64,000 nt of DNA from Natronosalvus rutilus (GTDB lineage Archaea; Halobacteriota; Halobacteria; Halobacteriales; Natrialbaceae): assembly GCF_024204665.1 (NCBI RefSeq), contig NZ_CP100355.1, forward strand, positions 744,001 to 808,000, read 5' to 3'. Position numbers and translations under genes: made by a program. A model generated the notes under the pieces. The model was given only the letters and a program-made list of their open reading frames with translations. It did no database searches and was not told the origin of the DNA. Shown in pieces: positions 43,568-53,821 of the stretch (its first letter is position 1; each line of letters opens with the position of its first letter).

Positions 43568-44566
43568 GTGTTCGTCGGTCACGCGCTCTTCGCATTCGCC
43601 GTCGCGGCGCTCGTCGCCGAGTGGCGAGGCTGGGAGTCACGCCGCGCGCTGGCGATCGGGGTCGTCGCCGGCCTCTTCGCCGCGATCCCCGACGTCGACG
43701 TTGCCTACGCGCTCGTCGGCCTCGCCAAGTGGAATCTCGGCGACGGTGCCCTCGGCGCCTCGACTGCGTTCTGGGACGCCAGCCGAACCGTCCACCGCAC
43801 GGCCACCCACTCGCTGATCGTCGGCATCGTCGCCGCGTCCGCGTTCGGCCTGCTCGCGATTCGTCGCTCGAGACCTGGCTCCGTTCGCGCCCACCTCGCA
43901 CACACCGCCGGCGCCGGGTTGCTCGCCGCGCTCATGGTCGTCGCATTCGCCGCATCCGGTCCGGTCGCGGCGTTCGTGATGGCCCTCTTCGCGATTGCCG
44001 GCGCCGTCGTCGCGCTCGGAACTGCCCGGACGACCACATTCTCGCCGGCGACGGTCGCTCTCGCAGCGCTCTGGGGCCTGCTCTCGCATCCGTGGGGCGA
44101 CCTGTTCACCGGCGAACCGCCGGCGTGGCTGTTCCCGTTCGCCACACCCGCCCTCGAGTCTCGCGTCCTGCTTCACCCGGATCCGACCCTGAATCTGCTC
44201 GGCGCGTTCGCGATCGAACTCGGCGTCATCTGGCTCGCCCTGCTCACCTACGCGCGCCTGGCTGATCGAGACCCCCTCGCGGCGCTGGACCGTCGCGCCG
44301 CCGCCGGGGCCGCCTACGGTGTCGTCGCCTTGGTTAGTACGCCACCAACGCTCGACATGTCCTACCACTTCGTCTTCTCGATCCTGGGCGCCGGGTTCCT
44401 CTGTGGCGTCGTCCGGGAGGGGACCGTGCCGGGGATTCACGGCCTGATTCCGCGGCGCTGGCGCACCTCGAGCGGCGTGTTCGATATCGCGGTGACGGCG
44501 CTGACCGGCGTGACCATCGCGCTCTTGGCCTACGTGGCAGTGTACGCGCTCGTGGGCCCGCTGTAG
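43568..44566 (+). CDS. DUF457-type membrane-bound metal-dependent hydrolase
   Basis: 332 residues from a GTG at 43568, placing the family's first His at the start (MFVGHALFAFAVAAL). The conserved His/Asp positions AIPDVDVAYAL and RTATHSLIVGI plus LSHPWGDLF match the YdjM/DUF457 family, integral membrane proteins with a phospholipase C-like metal site. At least seven hydrophobic segments. Substrate unknown. A larger ORF in another frame is a shadow. Confidence 0.8.
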   Translation: MFVGHALFAFAVAALVAEWRGWESRRALAIGVVAGLFAAIPDVDVAYALVGLAKWNLGDGALGASTAFWDASRTVHRTATHSLIVGIVAASAFGLLAIRRSRPGSVRAHLAHTAGAGLLAALMVVAFAASGPVAAFVMALFAIAGAVVALGTARTTTFSPATVALAALWGLLSHPWGDLFTGEPPAWLFPFATPALESRVLLHPDPTLNLLGAFAIELGVIWLALLTYARLADRDPLAALDRRAAAGAAYGVVALVSTPPTLDMSYHFVFSILGAGFLCGVVREGTVPGIHGLIPRRWRTSSGVFDIAVTALTGVTIALLAYVAVYALVGPL

Positions 44567-44638
44567 ATCTATCGCGACGAAATCGAATCGAACTCCCTCC
44601 GGAGAGCCCTCCCCTTTTTAACGATTCCATCGGTATCA

Positions 44639-45259
44639 ATGACCGTGTCTCAAACGCGACTTGAGCAACTGATCGGCGACGACCGAACGAACGCCGTCGC
44701 CGGCTGGGCGATCGTGGTCACCCTCGTGGGAATCGGGGTCGGCGGGCTGGCGACCCGCGAGATCCTGTGGGCGACGTTCGCGCTGGTCCTGGTCGGGCTG
44801 GCCGTCCTCCCGCCGATCGCCTTTCGCTCACCGCTGGTCATGCTCCCCTGGGAGGTGCTGTTGCTCGCCGCGGCCCCGGCACTCGGCATCGTCCTTGGGG
44901 CCGACCTCCTGACGGGTCACGTCGCCTCCTACCTCTCGGTAGCCGCGGTCGCGCTCGTGCTCGCGGTCGAACTCCAGACGTTCACGGCCGTCCGTATGAC
45001 CGCCTCCTTCGCCGTCGTCTTCGTCGTCGTCACGACGATGGCCGCTGCCGCCCTCTGGGCAGTGTTCCGCTGGGGCGTCGCCACCGTCTTCGGCGTCCCG
45101 TTCGAGGCCGGCCACGACGCCGTCATGTGGGAGTTCGTCTTCTCCGCGCTCGCCGGACTTGGCGCGGGGGTCGTCTTCGAACTGTACTTCAGGCGCCTTG
45201 GCCGCATCGACCCGCTTCCCGACCTCGAGGACCTCCTGCCGGGGGTGGACGATGATTGA
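44639..45259 (+). CDS. Membrane protein, first gene of a coupled pair
   Basis: 206 residues. Six hydrophobic segments (AGWAIVVTLVGIGVGGLAT, LWATFALVLVGLAVLPPIA, VLLLAAAPALGIVLGADL, SYLSVAAVALVLAVEL, SFAVVFVVVTTMAAAALWAV, FSALAGLGAGVVFELYF). Its stop overlaps the start of the next gene (45252), so both are translated from one message and may form a complex. Function not recognised. Confidence 0.75.
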   Translation: MTVSQTRLEQLIGDDRTNAVAGWAIVVTLVGIGVGGLATREILWATFALVLVGLAVLPPIAFRSPLVMLPWEVLLLAAAPALGIVLGADLLTGHVASYLSVAAVALVLAVELQTFTAVRMTASFAVVFVVVTTMAAAALWAVFRWGVATVFGVPFEAGHDAVMWEFVFSALAGLGAGVVFELYFRRLGRIDPLPDLEDLLPGVDDD

Positions 45260-45959
45260 CCTCGCTGCGTTCAAACTCTCGACCAAACGCCAGCGACAGC
45301 TCTCGTACCTGATGGAACTGTCGCTCGTCGGCATGCTCTTCGTGGGCGTCGACCGTGGCAACGGCGGCATCGTCATCAACACCGCAGTAGCCCTCGCCGT
45401 GACCCAGTTGCCGCCGATCCTCGAGCGCGACTACGGAATCCCGATGGACCCGCGGCTCACGCTGTGGATCACGACCGCCGTCTTCCTCCATGCCTTCGGC
45501 ACCGTCGGGCTGCCTGGTGCCACGAGCACGCTCTATAGCCAGGTCTGGTGGTGGGACCACATGACCCACGCGCTCTCGGCGTCGGTCGTCGCCGCGGCGG
45601 GCTACGCCACCGTTCGCGCCCTGGACGAGCACGCCGAGGGGATCCGCTTCCCCGGCCGGTTCATCGCGCTGTTCATCCTGCTGTTCGTCCTCGCGTTCGG
45701 CGTCCTCTGGGAGATCCTCGAGTTCGTTATCGCCCTCGCGGCCGAACGCCTGGGCATGCCCCGCGTGCTCACCCAGTACGGTCTCGAGGACACGATGCTC
45801 GACATCGTCTTCAACTCGATCGGCGCGTTGATCGTCGCCATCTGGGGTGGGGCCTACCTCGGGGACGTGAGCGGGGCGATTCGCGAGCGCCTCGAGGCCC
45901 GGAACGCCGGGGGACTGGAGCACCTCGAGCGACAGGAAGCGAACGAGCGAGAAAAGTGA
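45252..45959 (+). CDS. Membrane protein, DUF2238/YjdF-like
   Basis: 235 residues from the ATG at 45252, overlapping the upstream gene by 8 bp. Features resembling YjdF/DUF2238 proteins: WWWDHMTHALSASVVAAAGY, FGVLWEILEFVIALAAERL and TMLDIVFNSIGALIVAIWGG. His and Asp in the helices could bind metal. The C-terminus is charged and helical. The coupling with the upstream membrane protein suggests joint function, nature unknown. Confidence 0.75.
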   Translation: MIDLAAFKLSTKRQRQLSYLMELSLVGMLFVGVDRGNGGIVINTAVALAVTQLPPILERDYGIPMDPRLTLWITTAVFLHAFGTVGLPGATSTLYSQVWWWDHMTHALSASVVAAAGYATVRALDEHAEGIRFPGRFIALFILLFVLAFGVLWEILEFVIALAAERLGMPRVLTQYGLEDTMLDIVFNSIGALIVAIWGGAYLGDVSGAIRERLEARNAGGLEHLERQEANEREK

Positions 45960-45978
45960 GCAGGTGGGTTCGAGTCGA

Positions 45979-46722
45979 TCAGTCGCTCTGGATGCGCGGC
46001 GCCAGCATGTACGTGACCTGGCCCTGCCCCTCCGCAAAGCCGAAGTAACACTTGATGGGGAACTCTTCGCCCAGGTCCAGCGTGACCTCGGTGTCTCTCG
46101 GGATCGCCTTGTTCATGTCTTTGAGGTAATCCAGCGAGAACAGCGAGTGCGCCGGCCCGACCTGGAGGTCGATGAGGTCGTCCTGGGTCAACTCGAGGTG
46201 GACGTCGTCGGTGTCGCCCTCCGCGTTGACGTAGAAGAACTCCTCGGCGTCGTCGACGCCCAGCGCAATGTGATCGGAGACCATGTCCGCCGCCTTGACC
46301 GATCGGTTGACGTCCTTGCCCTCGAGGACGACGCGGGCGGGCAGGTCCAGATCCGGAATGTCCGGCTCCTGGCGGATCGAGTCTGGGTCGATCAGCGCGA
46401 GGGTGTACTCCAGGCCGTCGATCTGGATGTGGAGTTTGCGGGTCTCTTCGTCGAGTTCGAGCTGGATCAGCTGGCCGGATTCAGCCATGCCGGCGATGTC
46501 CTCGAGTCGGGAGAGGTCGACGCCGATCAGGCCGCCGTCGGCCTCGTAGGATTCGAACGCGGCCGCCTCGAGCGAGAGGTCGACCATGCCGACGTTGGCG
46601 GGATCGACGGCCCGGATTGAGAGCCCCTCCTCCTCGAGGTGGATCTTGCACTCGTCGACCAGCACGCTCACGGAATCGAGCGCGCTGGTGAGCGTTTCCG
46701 CGCTCACGATGGCCTTGAACAT
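45979..46722 (-). CDS. pcn: PCNA, DNA polymerase sliding clamp
   Basis: 247 residues, full length. [19 protein letters not shown] at the start, the interdomain connector region [15 protein letters not shown], and the C-terminal [20 protein letters not shown]. The clamp is strongly acidic, as in halophiles. It tethers PolB and PolD, FEN1, ligase and others; the PolD small subunit is also in this window. A TATA-like AAAAAGG stretch precedes the gene. Confidence 0.95.
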   Translation of the reverse strand: MFKAIVSAETLTSALDSVSVLVDECKIHLEEEGLSIRAVDPANVGMVDLSLEAAAFESYEADGGLIGVDLSRLEDIAGMAESGQLIQLELDEETRKLHIQIDGLEYTLALIDPDSIRQEPDIPDLDLPARVVLEGKDVNRSVKAADMVSDHIALGVDDAEEFFYVNAEGDTDDVHLELTQDDLIDLQVGPAHSLFSLDYLKDMNKAIPRDTEVTLDLGEEFPIKCYFGFAEGQGQVTYMLAPRIQSD

Positions 46723-46843
46723 ATGGATCGGGCTACGGACGGTCGGTACAAAAAGGCACCCTTTGGGGACGGACGGTCGCTACCGTGTCCGATCCTCCAT
46801 TCCGTTCCTCACTGTGTTCGTCGCGGTGCAATAGGGACGGCGA

Positions 46844-48733
46844 CTACGAGGGGACGACCGTAATCGGCCGCTTTCGATCGATCGCGTCCTCGAGATCGTC
46901 GGCAATCGCGCTTCCTCTCGAGACCTGGATTTCGCCCCCGCGGCTCACCGTCGCCGTGAAGAGGTACTCGCCGCCGGCTTGCACCTCGACCGTTTCGCCG
47001 TGGTTGCTGTCGACGGGGATGATGACGTGTCTCGAGGTGATCTCGGGGGTGACGATCTGGCCGGCTGGCTGTGCGTTGCTGGCGCTTCCGCCCGCATTGC
47101 CGTGGCCGCTGCGGCCACCACCGCCACCGCCGTTCGAGCCCGACTTGTGGGGATTTTCATCGTGGGTCCTGACGTCGATGTCGATCCCAAGCCGGTTCTC
47201 GACGTCGGTTATCCGCCCGCCGCCCTTGCCGATCACCGTCGAGATATCGTCCTCCTCGACGTAGACGACGGCGCGGTTCTGGCTCTTCAACTGGACGTCG
47301 ACGTAGCCGCGGGCGATCGAGCGAATCTCGCGTTCGATCTCGGACTTGGCGATCCGATCGACGCCGCTCTCCGTAGTTTCGCCGCCGTCCTCGAGTGGGA
47401 CCGTGACGACCTGACGATTGAACGTATAAATCTCGTAGGCGGGTTTGCCCGTCTGGAAGTCCGTCACCTGGATCACGGGGCGAGCGAGGTCCTCCTCGGT
47501 GAGCCCCGCGGGGACCTTCACCTCCGTCTTGACGTCGTAGACGGTCGAGACCTCGCCGGCGTCGATGTAGACGACGGTGTCGACGACTTGCGGGATCATG
47601 CCGAGTTCGACCCGGCCGACCAGCCGCTGGAGGGCGTCGATCGGGCGAGTGGCGTGAACGACGCCGATCATGCCGACACCGGCCAGGCGCATGTCCGCAA
47701 AGACCTCGAAGTCGTCGGTCTTTCGGACCTCGTCGTAGATGGTGTAGTCGGGCCGGACCATCAACAGGGCGTCCGCGGTCTTGTCCATCCGCCCGCCGAG
47801 TTCGGTGTACTGGGTGATTTCGGGGCCGACCTGGAGGTCCCGTGGCTTCTCCATCGTCTTGACCGCGTAGTCGTGGTCGTTCAGGTAGCGGGCAACCGAC
47901 TGGGCGAACGTCGACTTCCCGGCTCCGGGCGATCCGGAGATGAGGACGCCGCGCTGGTGCTCGAGCAGACGCTCCTTCAGTTCGTCGGCGTGTTCGTAGT
48001 CCTCGATGTCGGTCTGGACGATCGGCCTGACGGCGGTGATCTCGATGCCGTCGGCAAAGGGGGGTCGGGCGATGGCGATTCGGTAGTCCCGGAACTGGAC
48101 GATCTTCATTCCCGGTTCCGAGAGCTCGATGAAGCCACCGGTAGCCTCACGGGCGCCGTCGACGACCTCGCGGGCGTACTCGTCCATCGTGTCTTCGTCG
48201 AGGGGTTCGTCGGCGATCTCCTGGTAGTGCATGTCGCCGATCTCCCCGCGTTTGGCCATCGGCACTACGTCCGTCTTGAGGTGGACGCTCATCGTCTGGT
48301 CGTCGAAGTACTCCTCGATGGCCAGGGTCCCGACTCGACGCACTTCGGGGGAGAGATAATCCACCTCGAGGCCCTTCGCCTGGGCTACCTCGGCCTGGAC
48401 GATGTCGCTCGTGACGAAGGTGGCCTCGAGGTCCTCGGCCAGGTCGCGGATGACGGCGTCGATCTCGCCCTCGGCAGCGTGGCCGCGCTCGATGGCGGAG
48501 GGACGTTCGCCGACGTACTCGAGGTCGATGCGGCCCTCGTCGGCGAACTCGGCCAGTCGCTTGAGTTCGCCGAGGCCGTCCCAGCCGCTGTCGAGGCCGT
48601 CGTTGGCCTGCGCCTCGAGTTCGGCGACCACGGCTTCCGGTACCGAGACCGTCGCTCCCTCGAACTGCCCGTCTTCGATTGCAGCGGAGACGCGGCCGTC
48701 GATGACCACGCTCGTGTCCGGCACGACGTTCAT
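46844..48733 (-). CDS. PIN-domain, PilT-like ATPase and KH-domain protein
   Basis: 629 residues. Residues 1-130 form a PIN (PilT N-terminal) nuclease fold with acidic positions (VVPDTSVVIDGRV, VTSDIVQAEVA). Residues 210-430 form a VirB11/PilT-type ATPase: Walker A SGSPGAGKSTFAQS, RPDYTIYDEVRKTDDFEVFAD as the Asp/Glu box, and GVVHATRPIDALQRL. A KH domain follows at about 480-525 (VIGKGGGRITDVENRLG), then a Gly/Ser/Asn linker and a beta-rich end. Family of archaeal PIN-ATPases of unknown role, likely RNA-related. Confidence 0.88.
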   Translation of the reverse strand: MNVVPDTSVVIDGRVSAAIEDGQFEGATVSVPEAVVAELEAQANDGLDSGWDGLGELKRLAEFADEGRIDLEYVGERPSAIERGHAAEGEIDAVIRDLAEDLEATFVTSDIVQAEVAQAKGLEVDYLSPEVRRVGTLAIEEYFDDQTMSVHLKTDVVPMAKRGEIGDMHYQEIADEPLDEDTMDEYAREVVDGAREATGGFIELSEPGMKIVQFRDYRIAIARPPFADGIEITAVRPIVQTDIEDYEHADELKERLLEHQRGVLISGSPGAGKSTFAQSVARYLNDHDYAVKTMEKPRDLQVGPEITQYTELGGRMDKTADALLMVRPDYTIYDEVRKTDDFEVFADMRLAGVGMIGVVHATRPIDALQRLVGRVELGMIPQVVDTVVYIDAGEVSTVYDVKTEVKVPAGLTEEDLARPVIQVTDFQTGKPAYEIYTFNRQVVTVPLEDGGETTESGVDRIAKSEIEREIRSIARGYVDVQLKSQNRAVVYVEEDDISTVIGKGGGRITDVENRLGIDIDVRTHDENPHKSGSNGGGGGGRSGHGNAGGSASNAQPAGQIVTPEITSRHVIIPVDSNHGETVEVQAGGEYLFTATVSRGGEIQVSRGSAIADDLEDAIDRKRPITVVPS

Positions 48734-48953
48734 ACGATAATTGCTCGACGGAGGCGTATAAGCGTGTCCACCGGCGGTACCAGGTGTGCCGGCTCCCGTA
48801 CGCGTGCCGGTTGCCGGACGGGTGAGTACGCAAAAACCGTCCGGTCGCGAACGGCCGGCGAGACGGGACGCGCCATGAGGTGGTCGTTCGATCCGTACCT
48901 GGCAGATTGTCGATTGGAACAGCTATTTATCACTCGTTGTGATTGCCACGACT

Positions 48954-50372
48954 GTGGCTACGATCGACCAGCAACCGGCGTCGTCGCTCGTCTTCGACCG
49001 GAGCGACGGCTGGTTCGTGACTGGCGCGACCGGCCTCCTGTTCGCGTGCTACCTGGGACTGGTCGTCGTCGCAAACGCGACCGACTCGGTACATGCGTGG
49101 CACCTCGCCGCCGTCGCGGTCGTCCCCGGGGCAGTCCTCGGCTGTCGACTCACCGTGGCCTCGTCTCGAGAGGCCGTCCGCCGTGGACTCGGTCTCGTCA
49201 TCATTCTCGCCGCGGCCACCGCCATCCTCGCCGTCGTCTACCGCAGCCGATCGCCGGGATTCGGACTCGGGTCGATCCGACCGCTCTCGGTCGTCGTCGT
49301 CTTCGTCGCCATCGTCTCGTTCTTCCTCCTCGTCACCGACGCGAGGCAGTACTCGGTCGGCGAGTGGGTCGCGGTGGGTTGTTTCGCGGCACTCGCCGCC
49401 GTCTCACTCACACACACGCTGGCGTTCGTCCCCTCGAGTTCGCAGTCGCGCTGGCCTGTGTGGGCTCTGGTCGTGATGGGGAGCAGCCTCGTCGTGATTC
49501 CGCGCCTCGTTCCCGAACGGGTGTTCCTCTGGATCCTCGCTCGCCTGGCCGCGGCCGTCGTCCTGCTGGGCCTGTTCACGTACCTCGTCGGCGACTACTC
49601 GCTGTGGATCTTCGAGGTTCGCCAGTGGTCTGGCTCCCCGTCGCTCCCGGGAATCGAGACCGACGTCACGATCATGCGATCGATCTTTGTGAACCCGAAC
49701 TCCCTCGGCGTGGTCACCTTCGCCGGGTTCGTCGCTGCCGCGGTGGAATTTCACCGGGCGGTCGCTACCCGACGTCCCCTCGGTGGGACTATTACCGCCG
49801 CTCTCGTCGGAATCTGCGGCCTCGGGTTGTTCCTGTCGAACGCCCGGGCGTCGATGCTCGCCGCGGCGGCCGCCGTCGTGATCTACGCCGGGTACGTCGT
49901 CTTCGGTCGACGCGCCGTTCCTGCGGTACTCGTCGCGACCGCGCTCACGATTACTGGATTTCTCCTCGGAATGTACGTCGACGTCATCGACATCTCCGAC
50001 TCGAACCGCTTCGACCTCTGGGCCGGGAGCCTGGCGGCGATCCGGGACGGGCCGCTCCTGTTCGGGTACGGCGCTCCGGCGGGACACGTCATCGAACCCT
50101 ACCTCGACGGCGGGCTGTCCGCGTCGCCGCACAACTCGTACCTCTCGGTGTTCGCCCGGTTCGGACTGGTCGGCGGCCTCGCGTACCTCGGCCTCGTCGT
50201 CGGTAGCGTCGTCGCCGGGGCAATCGAGTACCGCGAGGTCAACGTCGCGATGCTCGCGTTCGCCGCCGGCTGGGCCGTCCACCAGCTATTCGAGTCCTAC
50301 ACTCTGTTCTGGTGGTCGCCCGGTGCGGTGATCGGGTCGCTCGTCATTGGGTACCTCCTGTTCGGGGATTGA
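48954..50372 (+). CDS. O-antigen ligase-like (Wzy/WaaL) polytopic membrane protein
   Basis: 472 residues from a GTG at 48954. I chose this start because a TTTAT box at 48926-48930 lies at leaderless spacing; a GTG at 48939 is also possible. About 11-12 hydrophobic segments. The long outside loop contains the family pattern GYGAPAGHVIEPYLDGGLS then SPHNSYLSVFARFGLVGGLA (catalytic-loop-like, with the HNSYL signature). MRSIFVNPNSLGVVTFAGF is also typical. Probably transfers or polymerises glycan units on the cell surface; no other glycan genes are adjacent. Confidence 0.75.
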   Translation: MATIDQQPASSLVFDRSDGWFVTGATGLLFACYLGLVVVANATDSVHAWHLAAVAVVPGAVLGCRLTVASSREAVRRGLGLVIILAAATAILAVVYRSRSPGFGLGSIRPLSVVVVFVAIVSFFLLVTDARQYSVGEWVAVGCFAALAAVSLTHTLAFVPSSSQSRWPVWALVVMGSSLVVIPRLVPERVFLWILARLAAAVVLLGLFTYLVGDYSLWIFEVRQWSGSPSLPGIETDVTIMRSIFVNPNSLGVVTFAGFVAAAVEFHRAVATRRPLGGTITAALVGICGLGLFLSNARASMLAAAAAVVIYAGYVVFGRRAVPAVLVATALTITGFLLGMYVDVIDISDSNRFDLWAGSLAAIRDGPLLFGYGAPAGHVIEPYLDGGLSASPHNSYLSVFARFGLVGGLAYLGLVVGSVVAGAIEYREVNVAMLAFAAGWAVHQLFESYTLFWWSPGAVIGSLVIGYLLFGD

Positions 50373-50454
50373 GCGCTCGAGCTGGATGTGATCGGGTCCG
50401 CTCTTGAGAGCCGAACCCGGTGGACCCAACACCTCCGCCGTCGTACTCGCCGCC

Positions 50455-51537
50455 ATGAGCGTTCGCGAACTGACCCGCGACCTCGTCTCGATTCCCAGCC
50501 ACCAGGACGAGACGGCCGCGGGTGACTACGTCGAGGACTGGCTGCGACGCGAAACCGATGCCGACGTCACGCGAGACGAGGTGGGGAACGTGATCGCCCG
50601 ACGAGGGACAGGCGGGGAGTCACTGGCACTCGTCGGTCACCACGACGTCGTTGACCCGGCGGCGTCACAGCTTGACGCCGGCGGCGGGTACGTCGTTGAC
50701 GAACGAGAGGGGCGCCTCTACGGTCGCGGCGCGGCCGACATGAAGGGAGCCGTCGCGGCGGCAATGCTCGCGTTTCGAGACGCCGACCCCGCTGGCGAAC
50801 TCGTCTTCGCGAGTTTCGTCGGCGAGGAGGTCGGCGGGGTCGGCGCCCGCCACGCTATCGAACACGGCTTCGCACCCGACTACGCGGTCGTCGGGGAGGG
50901 GTCGACGAACTACTCCGGCCCGGACGTGACCGACGTCGCCGTGGCCCACCGGGGTCGCCGCGGGAGCACGATCACCGCCCGCGGGACGGCGGCTCACGCC
51001 AGCGAACCCGACGCGGGCGAGAACGCCATCTACCTCGCGACCGACGCCGTCGAGGCGATTCGCGACCTCGAGGCGCCCCGAGTAACGGTCGCGGGCGAAC
51101 CACTCGAGGGCCAGGTCACCGTCACCGAAATCGACGGCGGGTCGGGGATCAACGTCGTTCCCGAGTCGTGTACGCTGACGGTCGACGAACGAACCGTCCC
51201 GGGCGAGCGGGTCGACCTCGAGACCGTCGCGGACCTGCCAGGGGTCGAGTGGAGGGTCGACCAGGACCTGCCGCCGATGCGCTGTGGGGACGACAGATTC
51301 GCCGAGCGGGTGCTCGAGGTGGCTCGAGCAGTCCAGTCGGACGTGTCGAACCCGCCGGAACTCGTGACGAAACCCCACGCCACCGACGCCGGCTGGCTCG
51401 CCCAGGCCGGCACCGAGTGCGTCGTCTACGGCCCGTCCGAACCCGGCGAGGCCCATACCGCCACAGAGAGCGTCTCGATTCGGGTGCTCGAGCGCTGTCT
51501 CGAGACGTACCGGCGACTCGCGTCTGCGGAGACCTAG
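50455..51537 (+). CDS. M20 family metallohydrolase, [LysW]-lysine/ornithine hydrolase-like (LysK/ArgE)
   Basis: 360 residues from the ATG at 50455. Zinc-site motifs: GHHDVVDP, GRGAADMKGAVAAAM, SFVGEEVGGVGARHAI and the dimerisation-domain region. The last zinc ligand region is PSEPGEAHTATESVS. The length and the HHD motif resemble haloarchaeal LysK (hydrolase of carrier-protein-bound lysine/ornithine) more than DapE. No lys/arg pathway genes are adjacent, so the substrate is uncertain. Confidence 0.8.
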   Translation: MSVRELTRDLVSIPSHQDETAAGDYVEDWLRRETDADVTRDEVGNVIARRGTGGESLALVGHHDVVDPAASQLDAGGGYVVDEREGRLYGRGAADMKGAVAAAMLAFRDADPAGELVFASFVGEEVGGVGARHAIEHGFAPDYAVVGEGSTNYSGPDVTDVAVAHRGRRGSTITARGTAAHASEPDAGENAIYLATDAVEAIRDLEAPRVTVAGEPLEGQVTVTEIDGGSGINVVPESCTLTVDERTVPGERVDLETVADLPGVEWRVDQDLPPMRCGDDRFAERVLEVARAVQSDVSNPPELVTKPHATDAGWLAQAGTECVVYGPSEPGEAHTATESVSIRVLERCLETYRRLASAET

Positions 51538-51602
51538 CGCCCGGGTTCTGTGTTGGTCACGACAGATGCCGCGAGAGCGATCCCGTTCGAATCGTCGTCC
51601 GC

Positions 51603-52148
51603 CTATCCGAGGAAGTACCGCGTCCACGGATAGCGCTCGACGAGTGGCTGACCGGCGATCTCGTACTGCTCGATGTAGGCGTCGAGCCCGAGGATGCGGC
51701 CGGCACCGAAGGCGGCGACCGACAGGAAGACGAGCATGTACGCGAAGTCGCCGTTGATGTAGCCGTGGGAGATCTCCCAGTTGCCCAGGTAGAACATGAG
51801 CATCATGAACGCGCCCCAGAAGGCCGCCAGGCGCGTCAGGACGCCGAAGATGAGCCCGAGACCGATGAGGACCTCGCCCCACGGGACGGCGATGTTCACG
51901 AAGTCGACGAACCAGCCGGTTTCGGCCATCGAAACGAACAGGTCCGCGGCAGGCCCCGCCTCTCGGCTGCCGAGGTAGCCCGCCGCGCCAAATTCTCCGG
52001 AGAGGACCTTGTCGACCCCACTCTGGAGGAACGCGAGTCCCATCATCAGTCGCAGCGCGAGGATGAACCAGACGCTGAGGGTGTGAAGCTTTCCAGTCGC
52101 CGTGTATCCTGCAACTGTGCTTTGCAGTTGTACTTCTTCTGTTGCCAT
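51603..52148 (-). CDS. DoxX family membrane protein
   Basis: 181 residues from the ATG at 52146-52148. Four helices with the DoxX pattern WFILALRLMMGLAFLQSGVD, NIAVPWGEVLIGLGLIFGV, FWGAFMMLMFYLGNWEIS and FAYMLVFLSVAAFGAGRILG. DoxX relatives serve as quinone-linked subunits or redox-associated membrane proteins. The DNA just before the start is palindrome-rich (GCAACTGTGC..GCAGTTG). Confidence 0.82.
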   Translation of the reverse strand: MATEEVQLQSTVAGYTATGKLHTLSVWFILALRLMMGLAFLQSGVDKVLSGEFGAAGYLGSREAGPAADLFVSMAETGWFVDFVNIAVPWGEVLIGLGLIFGVLTRLAAFWGAFMMLMFYLGNWEISHGYINGDFAYMLVFLSVAAFGAGRILGLDAYIEQYEIAGQPLVERYPWTRYFLG

Positions 52149-52300
52149 AGTTGAACAGTCGTCTGCTGAACCATTAAACAGGGGGAACAATTCCCAGCAT
52201 GTGGTATTCGTCTCGCTCCAATCGAGGCATCGACAGCCACTATCTCGAAGCGTTCACCGAAACCACGAGGTTGATAGCCCGCCGCAAGTATTGCAGCGAC

Positions 52301-53821
52301 ATGGCGACAGTCTCGGAGACGGAAACGGACGCGTACGACGAACTTCTCACGCGCATCGAGCGCATCACGAACGTCGGAAACGCCGCCGGCGTCCTCCGGT
52401 GGGACCAGGAGGTCGTGATGCCCGAAGGCGGCACGCCCGCCCGGGCGAAACAGCTCTCGACGCTCTCGGCGCTCGGCCACGAACTGCTGACCGACGAGCG
52501 AACCGGCGAGTTGCTCGAGGCACTCGAGGATACCGAACTCGACGGGGAAAAAAAAGCCGTCGTCCGCGAAATCCGACGGCGGTACGACCGGGCGACGAGC
52601 GTTCCCCAGGACCTCGTCGAAGAGATCTCGGAGACGACCGCGAACGCCCACCCGACGTGGGTCGAGGCCAAAGAAGAAGACGACTTCTCGATTTTCGAAC
52701 CGACGCTCGAGAAACTGGTCGACCTGCAAAAGGAGTACGCGAACCACATCGATCCGGACGCCGATCCCTACGAGGTCCTCTTTGCCGACTACGAACCCTA
52801 CCTCGACCTCGAAACGGCCGAACGCGTCCTCGAGCGCTTGCGCGACGAACTCGTGCCTCTGCTCGAGGCCATCGACGACTCCGAGGCCGACGTCGAAACC
52901 GACGCGTTCGCGGGGACGTTCGACGACGACGATCAGGAGGCGCTGGCGCGCGACGTCCTGGACTCGCTGGGCTACGACTGGGACCGCGGTCGCCTCGACA
53001 CCGCGCCGCACCCGTTCTCGACGGGCACCCAGTTCGACGCGCGCGTGACGACTCGCTTCGACGAGAACGACCTACTGGGCTCGATCACGTCGACCATCCA
53101 CGAGTTCGGCCACGCCAATTACACCCTCGGGCTTCCCGACGAGGGGTACGGGACCCCGCTCGGTGAAGCGCGGGACCTGACCGTCCACGAGTCCCAGTCC
53201 CGACTCTGGGAGAACCACGTCGGTCGTTCCCGCCCGTTCTGGGAGCACTTCCTGCCGATCGCCCGCGAGCGCTTCCCCGAACTCGAGGACGTCTCCCCGG
53301 AGGCGGCCTACGAGGCGGCCAACCAGGTCTACGACGACAACCTAATCCGGGTTGAGGCAGACGAACTCACCTATCACCTCCACATCGTCGTCCGCTTCGA
53401 GATCGAACGCGACCTGATCTCGGGCGACCTCGAGGTGTCGGACGTGCCCGAGGCCTGGAACGACAAGTACGAGGAGTACCTCGGCGTCCGCCCCGAAACC
53501 GACACCGAAGGCTGTCTGCAGGACATCCACTGGAGCCACGGTTCGTTCGGGTATTTCCCGACGTACTCGCTGGGGTCGGTGCTCGCCGCGCAACTGTACG
53601 CCGCCGCCGAGGATGACCTCAGAGAGCTCGACGACCGCGTCCGCGAGGGCGACTTCGCCGACCTCAACGGCTGGCTTCGCGAGGAGATTCACGCCCACGG
53701 AAAGCGCTACACCACGCCCGACCTGGTCGAGGAAGCCACCGGCGAGGCCTACACAGCCGATTACTTCCTCGAGTACGCGAAGCACAAGTACGGCGACCTG
53801 TACGATCTCGAGAACTACTGA
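52301..53821 (+). CDS. M32 family carboxypeptidase (Taq type), copy 1
   Basis: 506 residues from the ATG at 52301. Core motifs: VLRWDQEVVMPEGGTPARA near the start, DTAPHPFSTGTQFDARVTTR, zinc motif IHEFGHANY, the third ligand region VHESQSRLWENHVGR, and GCLQDIHWSHGSFGYFPTY. A metal-dependent carboxypeptidase that trims C-terminal residues, usually Co- or Zn-activated. The paralogue at 54802 shares the same motifs in order; the AMMECR1 gene lies between them. Confidence 0.92.
   Translation: MATVSETETDAYDELLTRIERITNVGNAAGVLRWDQEVVMPEGGTPARAKQLSTLSALGHELLTDERTGELLEALEDTELDGEKKAVVREIRRRYDRATSVPQDLVEEISETTANAHPTWVEAKEEDDFSIFEPTLEKLVDLQKEYANHIDPDADPYEVLFADYEPYLDLETAERVLERLRDELVPLLEAIDDSEADVETDAFAGTFDDDDQEALARDVLDSLGYDWDRGRLDTAPHPFSTGTQFDARVTTRFDENDLLGSITSTIHEFGHANYTLGLPDEGYGTPLGEARDLTVHESQSRLWENHVGRSRPFWEHFLPIARERFPELEDVSPEAAYEAANQVYDDNLIRVEADELTYHLHIVVRFEIERDLISGDLEVSDVPEAWNDKYEEYLGVRPETDTEGCLQDIHWSHGSFGYFPTYSLGSVLAAQLYAAAEDDLRELDDRVREGDFADLNGWLREEIHAHGKRYTTPDLVEEATGEAYTADYFLEYAKHKYGDLYDLENY

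Noticed and set aside
46979-50206. 1075-residue open frame on the plus strand
   Set aside because: Mirror frame opposite the PIN-ATPase-KH gene and then out of frame with the O-antigen ligase-like gene; in high-GC DNA the antisense frames stay open. Composition is D/V/L/G/R-rich without motifs.
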